Assembly: GCA_028752905.1 (NCBI GenBank)
Contig: JAQNBH010000014.1
Coordinates: 17,777,250-17,841,249 of the forward strand
Length of the DNA stretch: 64,000 nucleotides
Reading direction: 5' to 3'
Origin: Cladorhizidae sp. MBARI D1340-BT2
Lineage: Eukaryota > Porifera > Demospongiae > Poecilosclerida > Cladorhizidae
Every line of letters starts with the position of its first letter. Positions within the stretch are counted from its first letter, which is position 1. A program made the translations under genes and the position numbers. Positions 42,801-53,690 of the stretch are shown piece after piece. The notes beneath the pieces are model-generated. The model was not told where the DNA came from and ran no database searches. It was given only the letters and a program-made list of their open reading frames with translations.

Positions 42801-43279
42801 TTGACGCATCCTGGTGACTTCTCAGAGATGGAGGAGGAGGAGGAGGATAGAACATGGAGCAGCTCGTGTTCTTCAAGTCTCTGTTATTAAGTGGTATCTG
42901 GTAAGCCATGTCTTGAGGTGTGATGGATGTGCTCATTGCGCAGCCTTGTATAACAGATAAATTTGGACCTGTTCTACGTCCAATTTCACCAATTTCTGTT
43001 GACAGCATGATTTCAGTTTTTGATGTAGGACCACAATTCTTGGATGTTCTTTGGTCTGATAATGATGTCTCTGGTGTGCTTGTCTGCAGAGGTTCTTCCT
43101 TCTCCATGGTGGTTTCTTCTGTTTTAATATGAAAAGCATTCAACTTCAGTACTGCTTCTTGACACAGCTTCTTCATGGGGATATCACCTTTGAGAAAAAT
43201 TAGTAGCAAAGTGTAAGCACTAGCTGGAGAGCTAGATAGAAATTATACAGCTCTTACTTTTAGAGTATCCAGTAGCCAT
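39703..43279 (-). CDS. CD225/dispanin family membrane protein, gene B (5 exons)
   Basis: The exons are 43258-43279, 42610-43187, 42351-42515, 40485-40658 and 39703-39897, with GT donors (GTAAG or GTAGT) and AG acceptors and matching phases, giving 377 aa. Residues 1-200 (start MATGYSK) form a long polar N-terminus with a run of seven prolines (YPPPPPPPS) and many Ser, Thr and Glu. Residues 201-255 are rich in Pro, Gln and Ala (TPAQYPIYPV). Exon 4 adds GGRYGRYGYRNYNW and the first hydrophobic segment (about 281-313). Exon 5 gives the family loop GDREAYPWARQIS and a Cys-rich second segment (about 330-362). CD225 proteins are two-pass membrane proteins; the role here is unknown. It is a paralogue of gene A with a far longer N-terminus, and is head-to-head with the gene starting near 43432. 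Confidence 0.82.
39955..40275. repeat. 167-bp tandem duplication in intron 4 of gene B
   Basis: atggttgctatggcagtcag begins at 39955 and again at 40122, and the following 150 bp are nearly identical. Confidence 0.88.
40485..40658 (-). CDS. CD225 gene B, exon 4 (first membrane segment)
   Basis: 58 codons. I chose the acceptor ttgatcag because it keeps phase 0; the competing caaacag 7 bp further on would shift the frame. The donor is GTAAGTC. Confidence 0.8.
40659..42350. other. Intron 3 of CD225 gene B
   Basis: 1.7 kb. Apart from the 52-bp repeat I see nothing that codes. Confidence 0.6.
41435..41620. repeat. 52-bp tandem repeat in intron 3 of gene B
   Basis: Three and a half units starting acagctctggcatgctggac. 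Confidence 0.92.
42351..42515 (-). CDS. CD225 gene B, exon 3
   Basis: 55 codons, Pro-, Ala- and Gln-rich, between cttcag and GTAGTC. Confidence 0.8.
42610..43187 (-). CDS. CD225 gene B, exon 2
   Basis: 578 nt from the acceptor ctcaaag to the donor GTAAGTCAC. Polar, low-complexity coding sequence with the polyproline run. Confidence 0.75.
43258..43279 (-). CDS. CD225 gene B, exon 1
   Basis: 22 nt encoding MATGYSK plus one base, ending at GTAAGAG; phase 1 matches exon 2. Confidence 0.7.
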
Positions 43280-43431
43280 TCTTTGTTGTAGTTAAAATCA
43301 CGAAGCCTTGCAGAGAAATGAGTTACCTATAATAGGTAAGCGAACAAAGCACTTTTCCCGCGAAAACATTTATAACTTCAGCGGTGATTGGGCGTACTAT
43401 AATTATAGTATTAATATTCCGCGTAGCGAAG
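43280..43431. promoter_or_regulatory. Shared promoter region of two divergent genes
   Basis: About 150 bp separates the gene B ATG (43279, minus) from the first usable ATG of the plus-strand gene (43432). It contains some CpG (tttcccgcgaaaac, cgcgtagcg) and no clear TATA box. The E2F-like tttcccgcgaaa at 43351 is notable. Confidence 0.5.
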
Positions 43432-45844
43432 ATGAACTGGACACTTGCGAGTACGTCACGAAATGGTCGCGACCTGAAACTGTTACTTTATCTGATGAAG
43501 AACAGGCAACACCAGAACCGAAGAGATGCAGATTCCATAGGGAAAAGGATGATGGAGAAAAGTCTAACTCTTTCCTTATATGTTCCCCATCCTCTGTCAA
43601 GGCAAGCATCCTCCTGGCAAAATGGTGGAAACAGAGGACGCATCCAGTTAGCAACGTCCAACAACCCCAGCACAATTTTATTTCATGTCTCCAGGTAGGA
43701 AAGTCGTTATTGGCTCTTATCCTTGAAATCAGCATGCCCTCCCAATGGAACAGAATTCCAACCCTACAAAAATTTAATTTTTCACCCATTTTCTAGGTTA
43801 CCGGAAGCCAAGGAGTTCATTCAATCACGCATATCATATCTGTCCAGTTTGTCTCCCTCTTCCTCTGTCAATTTTTCATTGGCTACTTGTCACCACTTGC
43901 TGGGCAATGACCTCGAGAATACCATGGCAGCCATCAAGTTTGCACATCTAGCAAGGTCAAAACATCCCAAGGATAAGGAGGAGCAAGAGAAAGATGACGA
44001 GGAGGAGAAAGACTTGGAATGGTTGATAGAACTCTTGGATCGACAGAGGTCAGTGGAGGAGGCGAAGAAAAGAGGCAGAAAGGAACTGGAGAAGTGGCCG
44101 CTAGTAGAATTGGAAATGCCTCAGTATACTCAAGTCAGTAAACTACTGCTGTTATTATTTAGCTTGAGAAGAGTGACTGTTATGCCCATCATGGGTAAAC
44201 TTGAAGTGGTGTTCTGCCCCTGGTTAGTTAGGCCTGGTTAGTTAGGCATATAGCTGGTCATGCATAAAAAGTTTCAAATGTAGTGATCTCACAAATTTGT
44301 GAGAGTTGGGTCCCAGAATTTGGGTACATGTTACTTTAGTATGCACCTGCAATTTTACCTGCAATTTTAACTGCAATTTTAATGTCAAAGGGAACAGAGC
44401 TTTTTATATATAAATATTTAACAGGTGTATATATAGCTCAAGTAGGGACACACCTTTTTTTCCCCTATTCCTTTTTAAGGCTGATTCAAATGCTAGAGCA
44501 TTTATGTAATTAAAAAATTTGCATTTGTGTATAATTTCATATATTGAGTACCACTCACCAACCACTCCCCCATTATTTAAGTAGCTATATATGTAGCTAT
44601 ATATGTAGCTACTGTCTAGATGAAACTTCCCCATAAGCTGAAATGCTTTACACATGCAACGATGCCACAACTAAGAAATGCTTCTTTCTTAATTTGCCAC
44701 ATTTACTAACGTGTGTGCTACATGACAAGAATATGAATTAATGTTGCTATGCTGAAAGTTATGCAAGTTGATTGAGATGTACAATTATGCAAAGTGGTCT
44801 TTAGGTTGAAAGGCGATCATGTTTGGATCTCGGTTGCAAGGAATTTCATGATAGATACGTGCTGACCCACACTCCAGTGGTCATCACTGATCTAGTGCAG
44901 CCGATGACTGCAATGGCATGGACACGTAGCTATGTGAAGAGAGTAAGTCAGCCTACAGTAACATCCATGAACACTCGTGACCAATGAATACTCGTGACCA
45001 ATGAATGTGCATGGGCTTCACTTCCTTGAACTATATGTATATATATAGTCACTCAGGTGGGAGAGGGATTACAGTGTAGTCCAGTAGAATATGGTATGGG
45101 TGGTTTACCAGTCCTTTTGACTATAGCATATATATATGAGGACGGGTTCATGCAGTTTGTATCCAAAAAATAAATAGTCCTCATTTTACCTAGACATATA
45201 TATGGCTTGTTTGCCACCCCCCCCCCCCCCCCCCCCCCCCCCCTCCCTTCATGGATTACTTGGTATTGGTTATGAGGGCAGGATCATTTATATCCTAAAT
45301 ATGTTATATAGGTAGCCTTTATTTTACCTACTACTGCACACAATGTATAAATGACTCCTCAATGATCAACTAAGTAGCTGCGGTTCAGTATAGAACCAGG
45401 AGAGTCATTTGTAAACAGTTGGGTGAAGGAACAAACTCTTCAGGTAATTAACTATATCACATAAGTGCTCTTTCATATATAGTTAGCGAGATACTTTACT
45501 TCGAAAGCGTTTCAGCTCTGGCTTATATGAAATGAAAGCTAGAGATCATCCATTGAAAGTTATTTTTGAAGTATCATAGAGAAAGTCATTACATTCCACT
45601 ACATCAGCTGAGAGTTTATTTTATCATGCTTGACCAAACATCTGTTCTGCTACGCTTCATACAGTGCATGTTGAGATGTAGTGCGTAATTCTGTTTTGCG
45701 TTGCATTAACTCACAAGGTTATAGGAGAAAGAGTTGCTCCATTAAAGAAGGTTGTTCATGGGAGCATCGAGTGGGTGCAGCTTGAGGATGCTGGAGAATG
45801 CAAAGTCGGTGCATTCATAGATTCTCTTGAGCTGGAAGCTGCGG
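43432..45844 (+). CDS. Partial spliced gene, tentatively JmjC-like (4 exons visible)
   Basis: The exons are 43432-43694, 43797-44133, 44805-44942 and 45718-45844, joined by GT..AG introns (GTAGGA, GTCAGT, GTAAGT donors) in matching phases. Exon 2 encodes a helical region (EAKEFIQSRISYLSSLS, then a Glu/Lys-rich stretch KDKEEQEKDDEEEKDLEWL). Exons 3 and 4 give FHDRYVLTHTPVVITDLV, then AWTRSYVKRVIGERVAPLKK, resembling the entry to JmjC/cupin-8 domains of the KDM8 kind. The iron-binding motif is not in the window, so the call is weak. The first exon is uncertain: an overlapping frame (43308-43694) has a more protein-like acidic sequence but no ATG, and its phase does not fit exon 2. The next exon is not found before 64000. 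Confidence 0.5.
43797..44133 (+). CDS. JmjC-like gene, exon 2
   Basis: Starts after the acceptor cattttctag and ends TATACTCAA at the donor GTCAGTAA. The 102-bp intron before it is short, as in compact invertebrate genes. Confidence 0.6.
44134..44804. other. Intron 2 of the JmjC-like gene
   Basis: AT-rich; nothing recognised. Confidence 0.5.
44805..44942 (+). CDS. JmjC-like gene, exon 3
   Basis: 46 codons (VERRSCLDLGCKEFHDRYVL ...) between gtctttag and GTAAGTCAG, phase 0 on both sides. Confidence 0.65.
44943..45717. other. Intron 3 of the JmjC-like gene
   Basis: Contains a run of about 30 C (45212-45243), a site prone to length change; no gene. Confidence 0.6.
45718..45844 (+). CDS. JmjC-like gene, exon 4
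   Basis: 42 codons plus one base (VIGERVAPLKKVVHG ... DSLELEA) between taactcacaag and GTAAGTTG. The minisatellite begins about 50 bp downstream. Confidence 0.62.
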
Positions 45845-45894
45845 GTAAGTTGAAGGTGTGTGTGTGTGGGGGGGGGGGGAGGAGGGGGGGTGTA

Positions 45895-48800
45895 TGCAGC
45901 TCATGGAAGAATCTTCGCACTTAACTGCCAAGATTCAGGGAGCAGCACGTGGAAGAACCTTCACTTTTAACTGCCCAGCATCAAGGAGCAGCACATGGAA
46001 GAACCTTTACTTTTAACTGCCCACCATCAAGGAGCAGCACATTGAAAAACCTTCATTCTTAACCACCCAGTATCAAGGAGCAGCACATGGAAGAATCTTC
46101 ACTCTTAACCGCCCAGCATCAAGGAGTAGGACATGGAAGAAACTTAACACTTAACCACCCAGCATCAAGGAGCAGCACATGGAAGAACCTTCATGCTTAA
46201 CTGCCCAGAATCAAGGAGTAGCACATGGAACCTTCACTCTTAACCGCCCAGCATCAAGGAGTAGACATGGAATAACCGTCACACTTAACCACCCAGCATC
46301 AAAGAGTAGCACAGGGAAGAACCTTTACTCTTAACTGCCTAGCATCAAGTAGCACCACAACGCAGAACCTTCACACTTAACCGCCCAGCATCAACAAGTA
46401 GCACATGGAAGAACCTTCACAATTAGCCGACCAGCATCAAGGAGTTGCACATGGAAGAACCTTCACTCTTAACGACCCAGCATCAAGGAGCAGCACATGG
46501 AATAAACTTCACTCTTAACCGCCCAGCATCAAGGAGCAGCACATGGACATTCACACTTAACCGCCCAGCATCATGGAGTAGCACATGGAAGAACATTCAC
46601 CATTACCCACCTAGCATCAAAGGGCAGCACATAGAAGAACCTTTATTCTTTATGCTGGGAGGTTAAGAGTGAAGGTTATTCCATCTGCTTATTCCATCTT
46701 CTGCTCCTTGATGCTGGGCAGTTAAGAATAAAGGTTCTTCCATGTGCTACTCCTTGATACTGGGCGGTTAAGAGTGAAGGTTCTCCCATGTGCTACTCCG
46801 TGATGCTGGGCGGTTAAGAGTGAAGGTTCTTCCATGTACTGCTCTTTGATTCTGGGTAGTTAAGAGTAAAGAAAGTTAAAGTGAAGGTTCTTACCATGTG
46901 CTGCTGGGCAGTTAAACGAGAAGGTTCTTCAATGTGCTGCTCTTTTATTCTGGGCGGTTAAGAGTTAAGGTTATTCCACCTGCTGCTCCTTGATGCTGGG
47001 CAGGTAAGAATAAAGCTTCTTCCATGTGCTGTTCCTTGATTCTGGGTGGTTAAGAGTGAAGGTTCTTCCATGAGCTACTCCTTGATGCTGGGCGGTTAAG
47101 AGTGAAGGTTTTTCCATGTTCTAATCCTTGATGCTGGGTAGTTAAGAGTAAAGAAAGTTAAAAGTGAAGGTTCTTCCATGTGCTGCTCCTTCATGCTGGG
47201 CGGCTGAAGGTTATGCAATGTCTGCTCTTTGATGCTGTGCAATTAAAAGTGAAGGTTTTTCCATGTGCTATTCCTTGATGCTGGGTAGTTAAGAGTAAAG
47301 AAAGTTAAAAGTGATAGTTCTTCCATGTGCTGCTCCTTGATGCTGGGCGGTTAAGAGTGAAGGTTCTTCCATGTGCTGCTCCTGAATAACCTTCACTCTT
47401 AACCGCCCAGCATAGGAGCAGCACATGGAAGAACCTTCACTCTTAACCGCCCAGCATCAAGGAGCAGCACATGGAAGAATCTACACTCTTAACAGCCCAA
47501 CATCAAGGAATAGGACATGGAAGAAACTTAACACTTAACCACCCAGCATCAATGAGCAGCACATGGAAGAATCTTCACTCTTAACCACCCAGCATCAAGG
47601 ATTAGGACATGGAAGAAACTTAACATGTAACCGCCCAGCATTAATAAGCAGCACATTGAAGAACCTTCACTCTTAACCGGCAAGCACCAAGGAGCAGCAA
47701 ATGGAACAATCTTCACACTTAACCGCTCATCATTAAGGAGTAGCACATGGAAGAACCTTAACTCTTAACCACCCAGCATCATGGAGCAGCACACGGAAGA
47801 ATCTTTACTCTTAACCGCCCAGCATAAAGGAGCCGCCCATGGAAGAACCTTCCATAAACTGCCCAGCATCAAGGATAGCACATGGAAGAACCTTAACACT
47901 TAAACGCCCAGCATGAAGCAGCACTTGGAAGAACTTTTATTCTTAACCGCTCAGCATAAATTAGCAGCTCATGGAAGTACCTTCCCACTTAACTGCCCAG
48001 ATTCAACGAGCAGCACATGGAAGAACCTATTCTTTTAACTTCCCAGCATCAAGGAACAGCACATGGAAGAACCTTTACTTTTAACCACCCAGGAGCAGTA
48101 CATGGAAGAACCTTCACTCTTAACCGCCCAGCATAAAGGAGCAGCACATGGAAGAACCTTCACTCTTAACAGCTCGGCATCCAGGAGGAGCACATGGAAG
48201 AACCTTCACTCTTAACCAACCAGCATCATGGAGAAGGACATGGAAGAACCTTCACTCTTAACCGCCCAGCATCAAGAAGCAGCACATGGAAGAATCTTTA
48301 CTTTTAACCACCTCGCATCAAGATTAGCACATGGAAAAACCTTCACACTAAACCACCCAGAATCAAGGAGAACCACATGGAAGAACCTTTACTCTTAACC
48401 GCCCAGCATCAAGGAGCAGCTCATGGAAGAACCTTCACTCTTAACCGCCAAGCATCAAGGAGCAGCACATGGAAGAACTTTCACTCTTAACCGCCCAGGA
48501 TCAAGAAGCAGTATATGGAAGAACCTTCAATTTTAATAGCCCAGTATCAAGGAGCAGCACATAGAAAAACCTTCACGCTTAACTGCCTAGAATCAAGGAG
48601 TAGCACATGGAACCTTCATTCTTAACCACCCAGAATCAATGAGTAGCACATGGAAGAACCTTGACTCTTAACCACCCAGCATCAAAGAGCAGCACAGTGA
48701 AGAACCTTTACTCTTAACCTCCTAACATCAAGTAGCAGCACAACGAAGAACCTTCACACTTAACCGCCCATCATCAAGGAACAGCACAAGAACCATTACT

Positions 48801-50967
48801 CTTAACCACCCAGTATCAAAGAGCAGCACATGGAAGAACCTTTATTCTTAACCGCCCAGCATAAAGGAGCAGCTCATGGAAGAACCTTCATACTTCACCA
48901 CCCAGATTCAGGGAGCAGAACATGGAAGAACCTTAATCTTAACCCCACAGGATCATGGAGCAGCACAAGGAAGAACCTTTATTCTTAACCGCCCAGCATC
49001 AGAGCAGCAATGGAAGAACCTTTGCATATAATGGCCCAGTTTCAAGGAGCAGCACATGGAAGAACCTTCACTCTTAACCATCCAGCATCATGGAACAGCA
49101 CATGGAAGAACCTTTATTCTTAACCGCCCAGCATCAACGAGCAGAACAAGGAAGCACATTCGCAATTAACAGCCCAGATTAAAGGAGCAGTACATGGAGA
49201 ACCTTCACTCTTAACTGCCCAGCATCAAGGAATAGCACATGGAAGAACCTTCACACTTAACCGCCTAGCATCAAGGAGCAGCACATGGAAGAACCTTCAC
49301 TCTTAACCACCCAGAATCAAGGAGTAGCACATGGAAGGACCATCACTCTTAACCACCGAACATCAAGGTGCAGCTGACGGAAGTTACCTTCACTCTTAAC
49401 TGCCCAACACCAAGGAGCTGCACATGGAAGAACCTACACTTAACCACCCAGCACCAAGGAGCAGCACAATAATCACCCAGCATCAAGGAACAGCACATGG
49501 AAGAACCTTCACTCTTAACCGCCCAGCATCAAGGAGTAGCACAAGTAAGACCTTTCACTCTTAACCAAGGAGCAGCACATGGAGGAACCTTTATTCTTAA
49601 CCGCCCAGCATCAAGGAGCAGAACATGGAAGAACCTTCGCACTTAACCGCCCAGATTCAAGTAGCAGCACATGGAGAACCTTCATTCTTAACCACCCAGC
49701 ATCAAGGAGTAGCACATGGAAGAACCTTCACACTTAACCGCCCAGCATTAAGGAGCAGCACATGGAAGAGCATTCACTCTTAACCACCCAGCATCATGGA
49801 GCAGCACATGGAAGGACCTTTATTCTTAACCGCCCAACATCAAGGAGCAGATCATGGAAGAACCTTCACTCTTAACCACCCAGCATCATGGAGCAGTATG
49901 TGGAAGAACCTTTATTCTTAACCGCCCAGCATCAAGGAGCAGAACATGGAAGGATCTTCGCATGTAACCACCCAGATTAAAGGAGCAGCACATGGAGAAC
50001 CTTCACTCTTAACTACCCAGCATCATGGAGTAGCACATGGAAGAACTTTCACAATTAACCAACCAGCATCAAGGAGTAGCACATGGAAAAACCTTCACAT
50101 TAACCAGCCAGCATCAAGGAGCAGAACATGTAAGAACCTTTACTCTTAACCGCCCAGGCAGCATCAAGGAGCAGCACATGGAAGAACCTTCACTCTTAAC
50201 CACCCAGCATCAAGGAGCCACACATGGAAAAACCTTCGTCTTAACCACCCAGCATCAAGGAGGAGCACATGGAATAACCTTCACTTTTAACTTCCAAGCA
50301 TCACAATGAGCAGCACATGGAAGAACCTTGACTTTTAATCACTCAGCATCAATGAGCAGCACATGGAAGAACCTTCACTCTTAACTGCCCAGCATCAAGG
50401 TGCAGCACATGGAAGAACCTTCACTCTTAACCTCCAGCATCAAGGAGCAGATCATGGAAGAACCTTCACTCTTAACCACCCAGCATCATGGAGCAGTATG
50501 TGGAAGAACCTTCACTCTTAACCACTCAGCATCAAGGAGGAGCACATGGAAGAACCTTCACTCTTAACCACCCAGCATTAAAGAGCAGCACATGGAAGAA
50601 CCTTCACTCTTAACTGCCCAGCATCTAGGAGGAGCACAAGGAAGAACCTTCACTCTTTACCACCCGGCATCAAGAAGCAGCACTTAATAGAAACTTTATT
50701 CTTAACCGACCAGCATCAAGGAGCAGAACATTGAAGACCCTTCGCACTTAACCGCCCAGATTGAAGGAGCAGGACATGGAAGTACTTTCACCCTTCACCG
50801 CCCAGCACCAATGAGCATCACATGAAAGCACCTTCACTCTTAACCACCCAGCATCAAGCAATAGTACATCAACGAACCTTAACGTTTAACTGCTCAGCAT
50901 CAAAGAGCAGCACATGTAAGAACCTTCACTCTTAACCGCACAGCATCAAGCAGCAGCACATGGAAGA
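45895..50967. repeat. 46-bp minisatellite array, left part
   Basis: About 110 imperfect units built from ggagcagcacatggaagaac, then cttcactcttaaccgcccag and catcaa. Units vary by substitutions and short indels, which opens and closes spurious frames. The block 46652-47384 is inverted. It begins about 50 bp after the last visible exon of the JmjC-like gene. Confidence 0.95.
46652..47384 (-). repeat. Inverted block within the 46-bp array
   Basis: Here the units read ttgatgctgggcggttaaga and gtgaaggttcttccatgtgc, the reverse complement of the surrounding array. The left junction is at ctttattctttatgctggga and the right at gtgctgctcctgaataacc. Confidence 0.93.
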
Positions 50968-51161
50968 TAGTGGACATTGGTCTAGTAGATCGCTATGTAT
51001 GTATTCTCTTGCATAGGTAGACCCCTACCCGTTATACGTATTCATACATGTACGCATGCGCAGACACACATTATGCTCAGTTGATGCACACATTGTCAAA
51101 GACAGGTTCTGATTCATATCCAGTGTGATCTGCGACAAAGGCGTAGCTACGCTATCATCTA
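50968..51161 (+). repeat. 5' LTR of the retrotransposon in the array
   Basis: 194 bp. Differs from the 3' LTR at several positions (for example ttgcatagg against ttctatagg, gctacgc against gctgtgc), so it is older than the 18389-23834 insertion. Confidence 0.88.
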
Positions 51162-51276
51162 TGTGTGCATCAAATCGGCATAGTGTGTGTCCTTTGACTA
51201 TTGTGGCATCGTTTGCAACACTGTGGAGGATCCCTAAGGAAACTATAATAGGCGACCCCATTTAACGCCCACCAAG

Positions 51277-53050
51277 ATGGAAGCGGTCAGATACCCCTTA
51301 CCTGGATGTACCTACAGCACCCCGGCTGATCTGGATCCGGCAGTAACAGCAGTCATCCTGTCCACCCATGCTATGGGACACAGACGAGCGACCAAGGCTA
51401 AACCTGCACCCGTGAAGAGACCGGAGATGACATCACGAGTGACCACGGAGAATTGGACATATTTTCTGACTAGGTGGAAGGCCTATGCTGGGGCAGTACA
51501 GCTCACAGAACAAGACATCGCGGTGCAACTCAGGACAGGGGCGAACCAGTGAGGGCTTTCGCGGCTAGTCTCCGAGGCCAGGCCGAGGTATGCTGTTTCA
51601 CTAAGAAATGTACTAACTGCGAGGCCATCTCCAATCAAGGTGAGGAGAGGGTGGCGGATCAGTTATGTATTGGGTTAGCTGATGGAGAAATCCAAGAGGA
51701 TCTCTTTAAACACCCAGACCAGAACATGGGGGTGGAAGAGACCATTAGATTTGTGGAGGTGAGGGCAGCTGGTAAAAAGTTGGCAGTATCAATGACCACG
51801 CCCACCTCCACTAGCGCCATCGATGATGATGAGGGTATGGAGGCAGTGAGCAGCACGTATAGGCTCCAGCAGCGACGCCCCCCTCATGACCGAGGCTGGG
51901 ACCAGGCAAGGTCACGCCCACCCGGCAACATGCTCCTCCCCCCAACCACACACCCCACCGAGAACCCGGCTACCCCAACCAGAGAACGACACCAACTAGG
52001 GGACAGAGCCTGCCACCTCAACGTGCCACCAGAAACACACCCATCAAGCGAGGTGTGTGTAACTTCTGTGGCCTTCCAGGTCACGGAGAACAGGAACGAA
52101 CAGCTCACAGGCGCATACATTGCCCGGCCTTCAGAACCACCTGCCCCTCCTGCGGACAGCAGAATCATACAGCCCAGATGTGCTGGCAAGGATCCATAGA
52201 ACAAGAGAGCGCCATCTACGAACAGGTAGACACAATGGTTGAGGGGACCCTCGATCACCAGCAGTGGAACCCAGACACCCGTCGCTGGACCCAGGAGAAG
52301 TCCCAACCACAGCCCCACGTTGATGTCATCGTCTCTGCACGCTCGGAGGACTTCCGCCACCATGGCCATTCCCTGAGAATCGAGACGTTATGCATCGCAG
52401 CCTGCGCTATAGCAGATACTGGCTGCCAGAGTTTCCTGGCTGGCCCACAACTCATGACTAAGCTCCGATTGACAGCAGATGACCTCATCCCTGTCAATCT
52501 AGTCATGCACTCTGCAATTGGCAACAACCTGCCTATCTTAGGAGCCGCCATTCTGAGAATCAAGGCCAACATCACCGGCCTCGAGTCCAGGCAGATGGTA
52601 TACTTTTCAGGCATTGCAAACAAGCTATACCTGAGTCTGGCTACCTGCGTCGAACTGCGGCTGTTCCCCAGGGACTTCCCTCACAGCACGCCTATGCTAC
52701 CTCTGGGAAACAACAAGGCTGGGAAGACAGGGCGGGGAGCCCAAACCGGACCAACACAACACTCCTACCATGCAGACCTGCAGACCAGAACGCCCCTGCA
52801 GACCAGAACCACCATGCCCGGCGTGGTTGTGACCACGCCACCCAGACCTCTCAAGGCGATGTCATTACCTCCACCTCATGTGAGTCCACAAACCCTCTCT
52901 AAGACTTGCTCATGCCCCACTAGAGCACAAGCCCCACCCCGACCTACAAGCCTACCATTCCCGGCGACTGAGGCCAACTGGAACTACACCTCAGGGACCT
53001 GTACAAGGCGAGCAGCTTTAACACCTGTGAGTACCAGCCATTACCAATGA
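51277..53050 (+). pseudogene. Gag and protease region, frameshifted
   Basis: Gag opens at 51277 (MEAVRYPLPGCTYS) and continues in another frame from about 51550 (VRAFAASLRGQAEVC ... RVADQLCIGLADGEIQEDL). It then changes to the frame of 52055-53050, which has two zinc-binding motifs (CNFCGLPGH and CPSCGQQNHTAQMC) and a retroviral-type protease motif (AIADTGCQSFLAGP, near 52415-52456). The changes of frame near 51550 and 51880-52050 suggest damage; a programmed shift cannot be excluded without a second copy. Confidence 0.7.
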
Positions 53051-53690
53051 TGTCCGGCCCACCACTCCGGCTCAACATTGACCCACACGCTGTCCCCAAA
53101 CCCTGCCACACACCCATTGCCATCCCCATCCACTGGCAGGAGGAAGTGAAGGCTGGACTGGACCACGACGTCCGCCTAGGAGTTCTGGAACAAGTCCCCC
53201 TGGGGATCCGGACACTTGGTGCCATCGGATGGTCATTTGCACCAAAAAGAACGGGTCCCTCAGGAGGACAATTGATTTCCAGCAATTGAACCGCCATGCC
53301 ACATGCGAAACTCATCACACCCAATCACCCTTCCATCAAGCCAGAGCTGTCCCGACCCGATCGAAGAAGACCATTTTCGATGCATGGAACGGGTACCATT
53401 CCGTTGCCCTCGCGGAGCCCGACCGTCACTACACCACGTTTATAACCCCGTGGGGTCGATATAGATAATGCTCCACCCCCCAGGGATACATTGCCTTTGG
53501 TGATGCGTACACGGCCAGGTACGACAGCCAGGTCGCGGAGATACCAAATAAAACCAAGTGCATAGACGACGCCCTCCTGCGGTCGGAGTCCATAGAGGAT
53601 GCCTTCCACCAGGCAACAGAGTGGCTCGACGTCTGCGCCAGGAATGGTATCACGCTGAACCCGGACAAGTTCCGGTTCACACAGGACGAG
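53047..53690 (+). pseudogene. Reverse transcriptase N-terminal region, frameshifted with a stop
   Basis: Starts in one frame (DHDVRLGVLEQVPLG), shifts near 53230 to KKNGSLRRTIDFQQLNRH, meets a TAA at 53466-53468, then continues in the same frame through TKCIDDALL to the next feature. The catalytic box reads CIDD where most retroelements have YIDD or YMDD. Confidence 0.75.
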
